DNA of 64,000 nt, from positions 68,321,529-68,385,528 of the forward strand of contig CM070873.1 in the NCBI GenBank assembly GCA_036365515.1. The letters run 5' to 3'. A program made the position numbers and the translations under genes. Under the pieces are notes generated by a model. The model searched no databases and was not told the DNA's origin. It saw only the letters and a list, made by a program, of their open reading frames with translations. Source of the stretch: Torymus aiolomorphi (Eukaryota; Arthropoda; Insecta; Hymenoptera; Torymidae). Shown here piece by piece: positions 27,062 through 43,129 of this stretch. Positions within the stretch are counted from its first letter, which is position 1, and every line of letters begins with the position of its first letter.

Positions 27062-28640
27062 GATTGCCGCTGTCTGTCGTCTTCCTCCTCCTCACGACGA
27101 CGACGATCCTCGCGTAATTCTCCTCGTGTCCTGTAGTCCCCAGCTGGGCCGCCCGAGGTACGCGACTACGGCGATGACGTCCCACTCTACTATACTCGCT
27201 CTCTACGGCGCGCTGCTGCTGCTGCTGGCCGCGCTCGGCGAGGGGCGCAAGATGGCCGTTTTTTCGCGAAGGAGGCGCGACCGCGCGCGCGCGCTCTGCT
27301 GCCGCTGCGCGAGCACTGCTGCTTGTTATATACTACTCTCTTTCTCTCTGCCTCTACGTATGTGCTCCTTTATCGCGGCCGCCCGCGCGCGCTCTCTCAC
27401 GTTTTCACCTCGCGTCCCCGTACGATCTATATTATCTCTATCTCGCTTCCCTCGGCGTCCGCGCACACCACGCACACGCACGCACGCACTTGCACGAGGA
27501 CACGTCCTCTGTGTCTGCGGCTCTCTCACTCTCAACGCATCTTCGGGAGACACTTCATCGAGAGCAGCGCGAACGCGACCTGTGCCTCTCGAGAGCCTCG
27601 ACTGTGTCTGTCCGTCTTCGACCGTCTCTCTCACCTCTCTCCGCGCGCGCACGCCCTCGGAGAATAACCGCCGCCGCGATACTACCGCTCGCTCGCTCGT
27701 TGGCTTGCGCTGCGCGCTGTGATGATGGCCTGCGTGTAGGTACTTTGATGTATGTGCGCTAGCTGCCACTCCTATACGGCACTGGTGCTGTGCTCTTTCT
27801 CGCTCGCTCGCTCGCTCTCTCTCCCGCCTCCAGTTCCTCCTCCTCCTCCTCTCGCTCACGCAGAGAGAGAGATGGAAGAGCTGCTGCGAGACTCGCGTTT
27901 TTCGCGCTCCGGACTTCTTTCTTCCTTCTCTCTCGCTCTCGTTTACTTATATGCGCGAGGCAGAGAAAGAGACGCGCTCGCGAGAAACGGATTCTCCCGA
28001 CTCGATATCGCGCGCAAAGAGCAACACACACTTTCTCTCTCGCTCTTTCTGTGCGCGTCCTTGTCTTCTCGCGCGCCTGCGTTGATTTCCCGCGAGTCTC
28101 TGTAGTAGTATGTACGTAGTAGACTACTACTATAGGTAGTGAGCACGATACAATCTCTCTCCCTATCGCTCTCTCTCTCTCTCTCTTCAATTCCGTACGT
28201 TATAAGTATAAGCGCGTGGACGAGGTTAGGCTGGGTCGCTCAGATACACATACGCGACAAGTGCGCGAGTATATGCGCGAACACGGGGATCCGCGCGTAA
28301 AGCACGAAATCGCGTATGACTAATTCCTTCGCTCTTTCTCTTCCTCTACTCGCTCTATCATCCCATCCACGTAGTGTATAACGCTACGTCATCTCTTCCC
28401 GAATTCCGGCCCAAAAATCGCCAGCTCCGAAATCATCATATCAAGTATTCTAACGTGCTCCGTAAAACCGGAGTCGCTGTCGCCGCGCCTAACCTCAACC
28501 GCGCGCGAACGTTAAAAGTTCAAAGTTACGCCAGCCGCAGTCAGCCAGAGCGGTGTACATGCATATATACAGTCATCATCGTATCAACCTACGATGTGTG
28601 GGTGAGAGAGATAGAGAGCGAGTGAGCGAGCTCGATCGAT
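27062..28640 (-). promoter_or_regulatory. Putative dynamin 5' UTR and promoter region
   Basis: Immediately upstream of the dynamin ATG on the minus strand. Strongly CpG-rich, with many CGCG stretches and short CT/GA runs on both strands (for example around 27790-27860, 27920-27990 and 28155-28190). No TATA box or splice acceptor was identified directly upstream of the ATG, so the 5' UTR is probably continuous with exon 1. Exact start sites cannot be placed from sequence. Confidence 0.5.
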
Positions 28641-31600
28641 AAGCAAAGCGTGCGCACTGGGGCAGGCACACAGCGCTCTGCTGCTCGTTGATGTTCGTTC
28701 GCGCGCGCAGCAAGCACACACCGTGACCCAGTTTTTCGCTGAGCGGCGCGCGCAGCATGCTACACACGGGTCGAACACTAAACTCTCTCTCTCTTTTTCT
28801 CTCTCGCTCGTTATTATGTATATAGCTATAGCGCGAATTTTTTACGTTCGAGTAAGGCACGCGCGGCGTGTGGGTGTAGTACGCGTGCGTAGAGGAATAG
28901 GGCAATTTTCCGGGGAGGATGAGGAGGGAGAGGAGGAAAAGCGTATCTACTTGAGGGGGCTGCTGGTTAGGCTCGCTGTTGAGTGTGGTGATTCGAGGCG
29001 GTTAAAGATTTAGGAAAGTCGGGAGGGAGAGAGGAAAAGAGAGAGGGAAAGTAGGTAGAGAGGGCCGGGTCTCTTCTTGGCTTGGCTCAAAGAGAGAGGA
29101 GGGTTCTAGTGCTAAATTTGAGCTGCAAGGGGTAATACGCGTTACGACGACGCTGGAGATGGAGATGATAATATTTACGGTTGTTGTTTGTGTTTTCGAG
29201 TGGTTCGGGAAATTTGTTTTGGAATTGAGTTAATTTTGTTTTTCTTTCGTTTTTTTCTTGATAACATTGCGTTCGACGCATGCTCGATAAATCATTATTT
29301 ATTAAAGTATTATGTTGAATACTTATTATAAAATATAATTATATACTGTATAATTATGATACGCCACAATGGATAAAATTTTCTATTTATAAAAATCTTT
29401 ATTTTATTTGAATGTTTGATGATGATGGTTCTTTATTAACGTTTTCACGATAGTAAATTTAGTACTGTTCAAAATAATTACAGTTAATCGGGGAAAGCAA
29501 TTAGTTGTAATATTATTATGAACCATGCCGTTCGAATATTTATATCTAGATGCAAGATTAAGTCCAGCAGACGTTTTATCTTGAGAAAATAAGCTATCAC
29601 AGTATCTATAAAAACTGTATCAACGTCGATGGCAAATTAGCATTTGCAAATAAGTGCGCGAGAAAGGGGCGAAGCGAGAGATTTTAATTAGTCTCTTATA
29701 ATTGAATGAACGCGATTTTAATTAAAAAAGGGTAATTGGGCTTCGGTGGCACACGGCCCGATCCTTCAAGAATAGCGAGTGTATAAGCACCATAGTATAA
29801 CGCGGCTCACGTTCCGCGCCGCCTGAGACTGACGTACCTATATATACGTGTGCTTCTCTTATATGAACGCTGCGGATTAATGGGACTGCTAATAGTCGGC
29901 AATATATTCCGTTGTTCCACTTTTGTTTTCTTCCCCCTTCATGCCACGCGCTCGCAATGTTTATTTTTTCCTTCGCGTGCCTTTGCGTGGGCGGCTGTGT
30001 ATATGCCTAGAGTAGCATTTTGAAAATACACGTCGTTGTCGTTCCAGCTCTTTCTCTGGTAAAAATGAGATAGCGCCTGGGTATTCATTATGCAGGAAAA
30101 TAAATGATGCCGAAGGGGATAGTGAAATAATGCACGAGATAGAGGCTACTCTATAGGTTTCGCGGAAAAAGCAGCAGTTATGCGCGGGTCAAAGCTGGGT
30201 AAAAAAAAAAGAAAAAATAGAAATTCTGTGTAGGTTGAGGGGGTATATATATGGTTATTAATTAGATAGGAAGTATAGAAACTTTAGAAGTGGAAAACGC
30301 TGTATCGTACAATTTTATTCAAATAATAATTTTTGCTTGTTATAGATAAAAGAAAATGTATAGAAATGTGATACAGAGATTATTGTTGGTGGGAGAAAGA
30401 AAAAGTATATGTTATGTAAAGGTAATCATTTTTTACGTGCACAATTTAAAATTATTATTTTATAATTGGATGGCGTGAAATTGTTATGCGCATTTTGATA
30501 AACGGTTTGCATTACAAAGATTTATACTTTTTCTTCTCTTATCGGATTGCAGTTTTATAGCTATATTTAGCAACTCGATACTGTGAATAAATTGATTTAT
30601 GTAAAATTGGCTTCTACATAAATCTGTTATTCCCGGAGTGCATCGAAGTCTCTGCCTCTCTTGTGTTTTAAAAAAGATATAAATTTAAGGTACATGTGCA
30701 GTCGTGCGAATATTTATACTGGAAATTTGTAAAACGCTTATAGAATAGCTGAAATGATATAGCCATCTTGGATATGATTTGGATATTTCTGTCCCTTTAT
30801 CTACACTTAAAAATTGTTATTTCCACATTATTTTGTAATATAAAATAACTTCAATAAATATTAATATATGTATATTAATTTTAGATCGTAGATAATATTT
30901 ATATTTATAAAGAGTTAGTTCACACAAAAGCATATACCAATGATAAGAAGAACAAAGTATAGCAATCAGCACAGAATATTTTATTAGAATGAAGAACAGT
31001 ATATAAATGAAGGAATTAATATTTAGTTTTACTTATAAAGTTAAAATTTTAATTAAATAGAAGTTTTGTAGAGCATTCTGTTCCTGTGTCCGCATCCAGG
31101 TCAAAACACATCTTTACAACTATATTTTTCTTCGAAAACCAGCTTTCTTTTTTTAGACTCAGAAAAATAGACCTTGTTAATTTTGAAATCCACAAAATGA
31201 TTCCAGATAATATCGGATTTTCGGATCAACCAATTAATGTTGAACTATAATCTGATCTCGAAAATTCAAAGACCGTGAAATTAGATTCCAAATACGGGAT
31301 ATAATAAAGGATCCGCCCCGCAAGCCCAACAAAAACGTAAGAAAAATAATTTCCGTTTGCATAATAACTCGAGAAAAAAAGGTTTATAGTAATACCCTGT
31401 GAGCGCGACACAAAGTACCTATACGTAAGACAAAAAGAGCATAATCGCACGGAGTTTGCATTCACGCGTAATGACAAAATCACGAGAAAAACGGGCAAAC
31501 AATGCCGTGAACTACGTCATCGCATCGGCGGCCGTGTCTCTCGGCACATTCTTTCAACTTCTCCGCTCGCGCTCGCAGTTCATATACAACTTTACTCTGT

Positions 31601-32686
31601 AAGAGAATAACAATAATAATAATACCAACTACGCGACACGTCGTGCCCACTTGTAGCAAACGGACGCAAATAGCCTGTAATACTTTTTTTTAAAGGTTCT
31701 GTAAGCCTGAAACGTATGCCAATGGCTATACCAACATTTGATCATATAAACTTTAAATTAATTCCTTTTTCAAGCACATATTAATTATTCTTTGTTATAA
31801 CGAAAATAATGCAGTAACAAAAAATCTCCGCAAACACAAGTGCAAGTAGTAAACGTATGCAAATTAGTTTTTTATGTTCTATATCGTGATAATATTAACC
31901 CTGTAAAATTGTATACGAATACTAATTGTTTTTTAACACCCGCTTTTTTTACAACTTAACAAAATTATTTCCGGTCTTTATACACGCGGAAACCGTATGC
32001 AAATTAGCTTCCGTCGGATTATTTTTGTTCAAACTTTTAGAAAAACTACTTTGCATACACTAATTAATCGTTCAAAAACATTGATTTTCGTTACAAATAA
32101 ATATTGAATTGACAACGTGGCTGCAAGCGTGCAGTGTCAGATTACCCACTTATAAGTCGTCAAATAACTTGAATAATCAACCTTCAAATATGCATACACC
32201 AACTAATCATTCTTTTTTTTCTGTCACTATCTCCTGGTCTATAAGCAAGAACAATAATTGACCGACTCTCTCTACCCGCGTTTGCGTCTGTCTATCTCTC
32301 TCGTCGCTTTGTCTTGTATTATATACACGCGCTCGTAAAAGGAAAATATCTTGCGCCGGTATTTCGCATTGTAGCGAGCGCACGTTAATTATTCACCGAG
32401 CATAGTACACGTGCTCACTCGCTGCGATATTCCAGCGCGCGCACGAGCCGAGTTTGATACATCAGACACACATATACATGTAACGCGTGTGTATCAATAT
32501 ACTACTGACGCACGCACGCGCGGAAAAGCTCACACACAGAGAGAAAGAGCTTGCGGAAGGAAGGAGTAGAGCGCGCGCGCGAGAGCGGACGCAGCAGCCA
32601 CGGAGGCAGCTACTTGGCGGCCGAAAATCCATAAGGAGAACGACGGCGCCGAGCGCGCGACACACGCGCGACATAAATTTTCTCCT

Positions 32687-32687
<1 letters not shown>

Positions 32688-32759
<72 letters not shown>
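32688..32759. repeat. (TA)n(CA)n microsatellite
   Basis: A short TA run (32688-32700) followed by about 59 nt of uninterrupted CA (32701-32759), inside a CpG-rich island upstream of dynamin. Confidence 0.95.
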
Positions 32760-32762
<3 letters not shown>

Positions 32763-33265
32763 CGCGCGCGTGTGAGCTGAGGATATTGACCGCGAGCTCT
32801 CGATGTTTGTGCGCACCTATATACGTATATACCTCTCTCTCTCTTTCTAGTGATCGATCTCTCCCACCCGAAGCGCGAACGGGCCTTTTTTCCGTAATCG
32901 CTCGATAACGCGCGCAGGTGCCGCCGAGAGAGAGCTGATAGATGCGACGGATAATCAAATATTGTACGTGCTCGTATAGCCTCGGCTCGTTTTTGGGCGG
33001 GATGGACGCGGCCGCGCGAGAATTATCGGAAAGGAAGTTCGGTGGCTCTTCCGCCCCCTACGCCACATCGCAAGTATTGACACACGGCGTTCTTTAAAAT
33101 TATTGATCGCCGCGCGCGTGCGCCTCGGGAATTTTGATTCGCGGGCGCGCGCACGCGCGACAATGTATGAATTATTTCAGCGCAATTGGAAGAGGTTCTA
33201 TTCTTCATTCGAATTAGAGTGGCATTTTTTGGTATGGTTAGGTATATACGATTGAAGTGGGTTGA

Positions 33266-33907
33266 TTATGTGATTTTAATGGGATGTGGAGGTGAGGAAT
33301 GAATACCTGGGATATGAATGTTAAATATGTAGGAGAGAGGCTTTTTTCCGATTTCCCCGATGATTTTTTGATAATACGCGCTTATAGAAGCGGACTGGGG
33401 AGTCGCCGGGGGAGACCCTTTTTGTGTTGAGGGAATTATTGATTCGTTGAATGATTTAATAAGCGATGGTTGTGTAAGCTTTCTGGAAGAAGGGTTTTGG
33501 AAAATTAATTGAAGGAAATGTGGTTCATTTTTATAGTAATTGGATGTATTTGAAGGAGGAAAAGTTATTATATGATAACACAGCTGACTGTGATGGTAAA
33601 TATTGAGGAGGTCATTGTAAACATAACAATTTTGGTAATTTATACAAGAGAAAGTTACTACACTTATATGATGAGAAGGAAAATTCAGTGAAAATAGAAA
33701 AACTGATACTTGAATAGTATACAATAAAGCTTTAGAAATAAAGTAAAGGTTTATGGTGTTATTACGCGAGAAATCCTGAAAGCTCTCGTGATATCGGAAA
33801 ATTGTCAGATGTAAACAATGCGCCATAAGGGGCGTAATTTTATTTCTTGCTATAAACTCCTGTAGTGCCAGCGACGCTTGCGCAGTCGATGCAAGTTTAT
33901 TGCGCAT
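33266..33907 (-). CDS. Hypothetical 213-codon open frame, no recognised family
   Basis: ATG-started single-exon frame (MRNKLASTAQASLALQ...) with stop at the low-coordinate end. It is notable for its length in moderately AT-rich sequence. The product is Ser/Asn/His/Ile-rich with no domain, signal peptide or motif I recognise. It lies downstream of the reductase gene on the same strand, with no promoter evidence. It may be an orphan gene or a chance frame; chance is favoured. Confidence 0.15.
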   Translation of the reverse strand: MRNKLASTAQASLALQEFIARNKITPLMAHCLHLTIFRYHESFQDFSRNNTINLYFISKALLYTIQVSVFLFSLNFPSHHISVVTFSCINYQNCYVYNDLLNIYHHSQLCYHIITFPPSNTSNYYKNEPHFLQLIFQNPSSRKLTQPSLIKSFNESIIPSTQKGSPPATPQSASISAYYQKIIGEIGKKPLSYIFNIHIPGIHSSPPHPIKIT

Positions 33908-34257
33908 GTGTAGCGACGTACAGTGTCACAATACCGGATTGTTTAATGAAATATCAATAATAAAAAGTGATGTACAACTTTCTGTGCTATAAATTTACAT
34001 CAAATAATAGTAAAAGTATGGTATGGTCATCCAACAATTAGAATTTATTATAAAGTTTACGAATTTAAGGAAAATCAATATAATGCGGTAGGATGACCAG
34101 TTTGATGACCGATTACACGCGCGAAAATTTGAATGACTTTTATATAACAATTATACCTCTAAATCGGATATCAATATTGTTGAATTGAATATAAAAACGA
34201 ACGATTAATTACACGAAAAGAAAAATTAGAAGTAAAAAGTTCTTTATAAAAATACAT

Positions 34258-34263
34258 TTTATT
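34258..34263 (-). terminator. Poly(A) signal of the reductase gene
   Basis: AATAAA on the minus strand about 90 nt past the stop codon, the only close canonical hexamer. It marks a short 3' UTR. Confidence 0.6.
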
Positions 34264-34353
34264 CAAGCAGTAAGTATACTTATAACAAAGTAAAAATATA
34301 CGTTATTTTTGTCATGGATTACAACAGTGTAATCTTAAAATAATCTCAACATT

Positions 34354-37822
<3,469 letters not shown>

Positions 37823-37837
37823 GATTCTTCAGTTTTC

Positions 37838-37954
37838 TACTGATAATAATATTTTATAAATAATTTACGTATTAGTAATAATTGATTTGAATTTGCTATT
37901 ATATCAAGCATAAGAAATTTGTCGACAAAAGTACGTTTAGAAAAGAAATATTAC
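37838..37954 (-). other. Possible 5' UTR intron of the reductase gene
   Basis: On the minus strand GCGTTG|GTAATA (donor, exon side from 37955) pairs with TTATTATCAG (acceptor) 15 nt upstream of the ATG. This gives a 117-nt intron of ordinary size. No transcript evidence is available. Confidence 0.4.
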
Positions 37955-38350
37955 CAACGCCCGGCCGGTGTCCAGCACAATATCTAGTAATGGCTCTCGG
38001 TTGATAAAAAACGAAAATGTGTTGGAAAGTATATGTAAGCTGTAATTCTCAGACTTTATACTTTTTATCACCAGATCGCGCAGCAGGTACCGTTTTATAC
38101 ATAGACTTATATACAGATAGACTGAGCGCTCTTACAGACCGACGAGTACCTAAATAATAAAGGACAGAGATATGCTGGCAGACTCTCTTTCTCTCTCGCA
38201 CACAGAGAGTGGGGGATAGAAGGTCGGAGGGGAAGCAGGCTATGCGCATGCAGACAAAGCTCAAAGTTTGTCTGTATAAGTCTATGGTTTTATACGAAAA
38301 CGTACCAACTGATGTGTACCGTGTCGTGAGAGACTTACGTCTAGAGTTTT
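37955..38350 (-). promoter_or_regulatory. Putative 5' UTR/promoter of the reductase gene
   Basis: GC-richer stretch upstream of the reductase, with CT runs (around 38180-38210) between AT-rich flanks. It includes CGCCCGGCCGGTGTCC near the probable first exon. No core promoter element was identified. Confidence 0.35.
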
Positions 38351-38769
38351 ATACGTGCGTAGATATATACAAACATCGTATTTTATAATACTGATGATAA
38401 AAGATAGCTTTCCGTAAAAATTATTCAGTCAAGAAGTAACGTGTATATTGCTATTGTAAAAGTGAATGATAGTAAATAAAAATATTTGAGAATTTTTATG
38501 TTTTTATTATTTTTATCTATTTCTTTTTGAAAGAGTTCGACTCCAGTACTGAATTTCTCAGATATTTTTCTTAGCTATCAGGTAAAAGCTACAATATTTA
38601 TCTTCAATTTCAAAGTGTTCAAGTTACTAAAATGAATGAATTTAGAATCATATTATTAAATTCTTATAGCAATACCAAGACACCAAAAATGTATTTAATT
38701 GTATTTGATTCTGTTAAAAAGAAATAAATAAAAAATAGAATGTCGGTTTAAAAATTTAAATTCCAGAAT

Positions 38770-41113
38770 TAGTCTAGGCGCAGGCTATGATTTCGTAGCC
38801 GATTGAGTGCCATTGCTCTACTCAAGGTTTTTATATGTATTTTTTCATCCTGATTACGAATTTTGAGGGTAGAAGTCTTGAAAGTGGTCAGATAAATTGT
38901 TATTAACAATTTCATTGTTTAAATCGTTATATCTTTAATTCTTTGATAGATATCAAAATTTTGCTTTTGCAAAATTGTTGGTTTTTAATTCAGAAATATG
39001 CTCGATTTTGAATTTTTAAGAAAACTTAATTAGAAAAAACGTTATAGCAAATTTAGTGCAAAAAGTACTGATGTAGCTTCGCGCGGCCACTCTTTCGCTT
39101 GTATCTCCGGTTCTAACGAAAATTTTTCAACTTTCAACCTCGCATTTTGAAAAGAGAACAATATTCTATTAAGCCACTTCATAATTATTATCTATAATTT
39201 AGTTTACATAATTATTTAAACGTTTTTAATTAAACATTTCAGTAAAAAATGTCAATTTAATTTGTTTATAAGACTTTTTTCACTATTTGCACTAATTTTC
39301 TCAAAATTTTTCTATTGCAAAGTTGTTTGTTTATCATTTACAAATACGCTAGATTTTGAATTTTTAAGAAAACTTAATTCGAAAAAAAGGTATCGCAAAT
39401 TGAGTGCAAAAAAGTCCCGTTGTAGCTAAGCGCGGCCACTCTTTCGCTTGTATCTCCGGTTCTAACGAAAAATTTTTCAACTTTCAACCTCGCACTTTGA
39501 AGAGAGAATACTATTCTATGAAGCTACTTTATAATAATTATCTATAATTTAGTTTAAATAATTATTTCAGCGCTTCAACCGAAAAATTTCTGTAAAAAAT
39601 GTCGATTCTATTTGTTAAATGAAATTAAAATATTTTAATAAAATCAATACACATATTTTACTAAGATTTTTTTTAATAAAGCTTCATAAAAATATGTAAT
39701 TAAGAACTCTAAATTATATTAATTTAATCATTGTACGTATTTATGAGCGCTGCGCCCGCGCATCGCATATAATGCAGTAATTCAAATTCAAACATATAAA
39801 TAATATTTTAAATTTTACATTTGGCATATTTTGGTTTTGTTACATTAATTTTCAGATTAAACTTGAGATGTGGAAATACGTTGAAAAACGAATAATAGAG
39901 TATTTGATAAAATATCAATGTCATTTTTATTTATGCATGTACATCAAATAAATCAATATTATTCACTTGAAGTTCAAAATTGTGGCGCTTAAATTTTTTT
40001 ATACGAAATTATAGATAATAATTATAAATTAATTTAATAATATTTTATGTTTAGCTGAAAATTAACAAATTTTTGCCAGAAGAAGTAAAAGAATTATCGC
40101 GCTTAGCTATAACGGGACTTTTTTTGCACTCAATTTGCGATACCTTTTTTTCTAATTAAGTTTTCTTAAAAATTCAAAATCTAGCGTATTTGTAAATGAA
40201 AAACAAACAACTTTGCAATAGAAAAATTTTGAGAAAATTAGTGCAAATAGTGAAAAAAGTCTTATAAACAAATTAAATTGACATTTTTTACTGAAATTTT
40301 TAATTAAAAACGTTTAAATAATTATGTAAACTAAATTATAGATAATAATTATGACGTAACTTAATAGAATATTATTCTCTCTTCAAAATGCAAGGTTAGA
40401 AGTTGAAAAATTTTTGTTAGAACCGGAGATACAAGCGAAATAGTGGCCGCGCGAAGCTACATCAGGACTTTTTTGCACTAAATATGCTATAACTTTTTTT
40501 CGAATTAAGTTTTCTTAAAAATTCAAAATCTAGCGTGTTTGTAAATGAAAAACAAACAACTTTGCAATAGAAAAATTTTGAGAAAATTAGTGCAAATAGT
40601 GAAAAAAGTCTTATAAACAAATTAAATTGACATTTTTTACTGAAATTTTTAATTAAAAACGTTTAAATAATTATGTAAACTAAATTATAGATAATAATTA
40701 TGAAGTAGCTTAATAGAATATTATTCTCTCTTCAAAATGTGACGTTGAAAGTTGAAAAATATTCGTTAGAACCGGAGATACAAGCGAAAGAGTGGCCACG
40801 CGAAGGTACATCAGGACTTTTTTGCACTAAATTTGCTATAACTTTTTTTCTAATTAAGTTTTCTTAAAAATTCAAAATCGAGCATATTTCTGAATTAAAA
40901 ACCAACAATTTTGCAAAAGCAAAATTTTGATATCTATCAAACAATTAAAGATATAACGATTTAAACAATTAAATTGTTAATAACAATTTATCTGACCACT
41001 TTCAGGACTTCTACCCTCAAAATTCGTAATCAGGACGAAAAAATACGTATAAAAACCTTGAGTAGAGCAATGGCACTCAATCGGCTACGAAATCATAGCC
41101 TGCGCCTAGACTA
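38770..41113. mobile_element. 2.3-kb foldback element built from inverted tandem repeats
   Basis: Starts TAGTCTAGGCGCAGGCTATG and ends with the exact inverse. The arms stay complementary for hundreds of bases (for example GAGTGCCATTGCTCTACTCA near 38806 and its inverse near 41070). Internally a roughly 350-bp unit containing TTTCGCTTGTATCTCCGGTT recurs in direct orientation near 39090 and 39440, and inverted near 40420 and 40770. A unique AT-rich loop spans about 39600-40085. No transposase frame. A large non-autonomous foldback transposon is likely; a target-site duplication could not be fixed. Confidence 0.8.
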
Positions 41114-41809
41114 AATAGGATAAAATAGGGTTAAATAATAACATTTCTTTACCTAGATCAATAGTAAACAATTAAAATAATATCAATATATTAGCGTGAT
41201 CAATATATGAAGTAGTTAAAAAAAAGCTGTAGTTAATGAGAAAATCAATTTTAATTTATAGAAAATTGAATTTGGTAGAAAAAATAGATAGCGTATAAAA
41301 TTGAAGTTCTCGAAACGTATAATACACGCTGTAATTTATTTTCGTTGTAATACTGATAATCGGGATGACGCGTATACTTTTGAAATAGCAAGTCAGAATG
41401 TAGATATCATTTTCTGTATTAATAATGATCGTGTTTCGTTTATGATCCGTGATTATTCAAGTCACCTACGTAGTGTTAACATTCAAAGAATTTTTCATAC
41501 TCTTAAATGTATTACATAATCTAATAAACTCATAGCGGAATATGTGTGTTTACTTTAATAAAATGTTCTTGTTTTATAAGCGATATTATCGGTAGAAAAT
41601 TGAATAAACTTTTTTTTACTGTTCCGATGACGTAACGAGAAAGATGTTTAACTGTTACTGTAATCAACCGGTTCGAATCGCACGGGTAATATGCTATTTT
41701 TAAGGATCAGTGTTTTTTCCAGGAGACACATTTTGCTGCAGATAGAAGCATTTATTGTCGAACTCCGCACTTGCTCGCTTTATTTTGCTTTCTTTTTCTC
41801 TAGATCCTA

Positions 41810-42140
41810 GTCAAAACATTATTGTATCAAATAATGTTTCTTGAAAGTAATAAGTATTTGACGACGCAATAATTATAATCGGTTTATTTAATTTTCAAAT
41901 AAACTTTAAAGTTGCTAAGATAAGATAAAATACTGCGTAAGTTCTGGTAATGGGTATGATTGATGTTTAATGTTTGTTAAAACACTATTATATCGAATAA
42001 TGTTTCTTGAAAGTAGTAAGTATTTCATGACGCCATAATTTTCAGTATATTTAATTTGCAAATAAACTTTAAGATGCTACAAGATAAGATAAAATGCTGC
42101 TTCAGTTCGGGTAATGTGTGTTGATTAATGTTGGATCGGT
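41810..42140. repeat. Tandem duplication of a 166-bp unit
   Basis: Two imperfect direct copies (about 41810-41975 and 41976-42140). Both carry AATAATGTTTCTTGAAAGTA, AATAAACTTTAA and AAGATAAGATAAAAT in the same order and spacing. AT-rich, no coding potential. Confidence 0.75.
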
Positions 42141-42579
42141 TGTTAACAGTAAGTATAATACCTATAGTGGCTTTAAAATCTAAGCAAATTTTGAAAGAAA
42201 TTTTAGTTCATTTCACGAATAAAATCAAACAAATACTTAAGAAATTTATGAATTTAAAACTGTTATAATTAAAATTAAAAACGAAAATGTTAAAAAGCTA
42301 AATGTAGTCGGAGCATAAACTATCTTATTCTTTTTAGTGAAACTAAAATTTATATTACCGAGGGTTTGCAAAATAGTTTAGTTTAAAAACTTGTGTAAAA
42401 TTAATATCCAGATTTAAGCGTTTTATTCGTTTATTTTTAGATATCTCAAAGATTTTTCTAATTTTATTTTTGTATTCATATTAATAGATATTTATTATAT
42501 TAGGCCTATTTGCTTTCAATTTAATTTTCTGACTCCCAAATTTCTATTTCTCGTTATTTTACCTATTTTTTTTAATATG

Positions 42580-43108
42580 TCCCTAGTGGAAATATTATTT
42601 ATTCAAAACTATTAACACTGTTTAAAACTATTCATAACTGTTCAAGTCGGTTTAAAACTGTTCAAAAGTACGTATTTTTGGACATTTAAAACAGTTTTGA
42701 ACAGATTTAAACAGTTTTAAACAGTTTTGAACAGTTTTGAACTTTTGTGTGAAAATAGTATTAATCAATAAGAATTTGTTTGGAACAGTTTAAAACAGTT
42801 TTGAATAGTTATGAACGGTTTTAAACAGTTTTAAACGGTTTTGAATAATTTTGAATAGTTTTAAAAACAGTTTTGAACTTTTGTTTTAAAATAGTATTAA
42901 TAATTAAGAATTTCAATTGTTCAAAACTGTTCAAAACAGTTTAAAACTGTTTAAATCTGTTCAAAACTGTTTTAATCTGTTCAAAACTGTTCAAAAAATA
43001 AACGTCCAAAAATACGTACTTTTGAACAATTTTAAACAGTTTTGAACAGTTATAAACAGTTTTGAACAGTTTTAAACAGTTTTGAACAAATGATATTTCC
43101 ACTAGGGG
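42580..43108. mobile_element. MITE-like element filled with an AAACTGTTC minisatellite
   Basis: Inverted ends CCCTAGTGGAAATAT on the left and ATATTTCCACTAGGG on the right. Between them is a degenerate array of about 10-11-bp units (AAACAGTTTTG/AAAACTGTTC). The array changes orientation several times, so large parts can fold back on themselves. TACGTATTTTTGGAC-type islands also occur in both orientations. No coding capacity. Confidence 0.75.
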
Positions 43109-43129
43109 TACTATCTATATTATCACCAT

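Larger units (their letters stand above)
28641..34257. other. Intergenic region between dynamin and the reductase gene
   Basis: AT-rich at 29280-31500. A moderately GC-rich non-coding block rich in TTAATTA-type motifs lies at about 29640-30130, and a CpG-rich island carrying a long (TA)(CA)n tract at 31540-33200. An open frame of 213 codons on the minus strand (33266-33907) is listed separately. No other gene was recognised. Confidence 0.7.

Noticed and set aside
26616..27722. 368-codon plus-strand open frame over the dynamin start
   Set aside because: It is antisense to dynamin exon 1 and its promoter. The product is low-complexity Ser/Pro/Leu/Arg sequence caused by CT- and CpG-rich DNA, while the minus strand encodes an unmistakable dynamin N terminus.
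27326..28190. Several 100-177-codon Arg/Ser/Glu-rich frames on both strands
   Set aside because: They mirror each other on opposite strands and derive from CT/GA and CGCG repeats upstream of dynamin.
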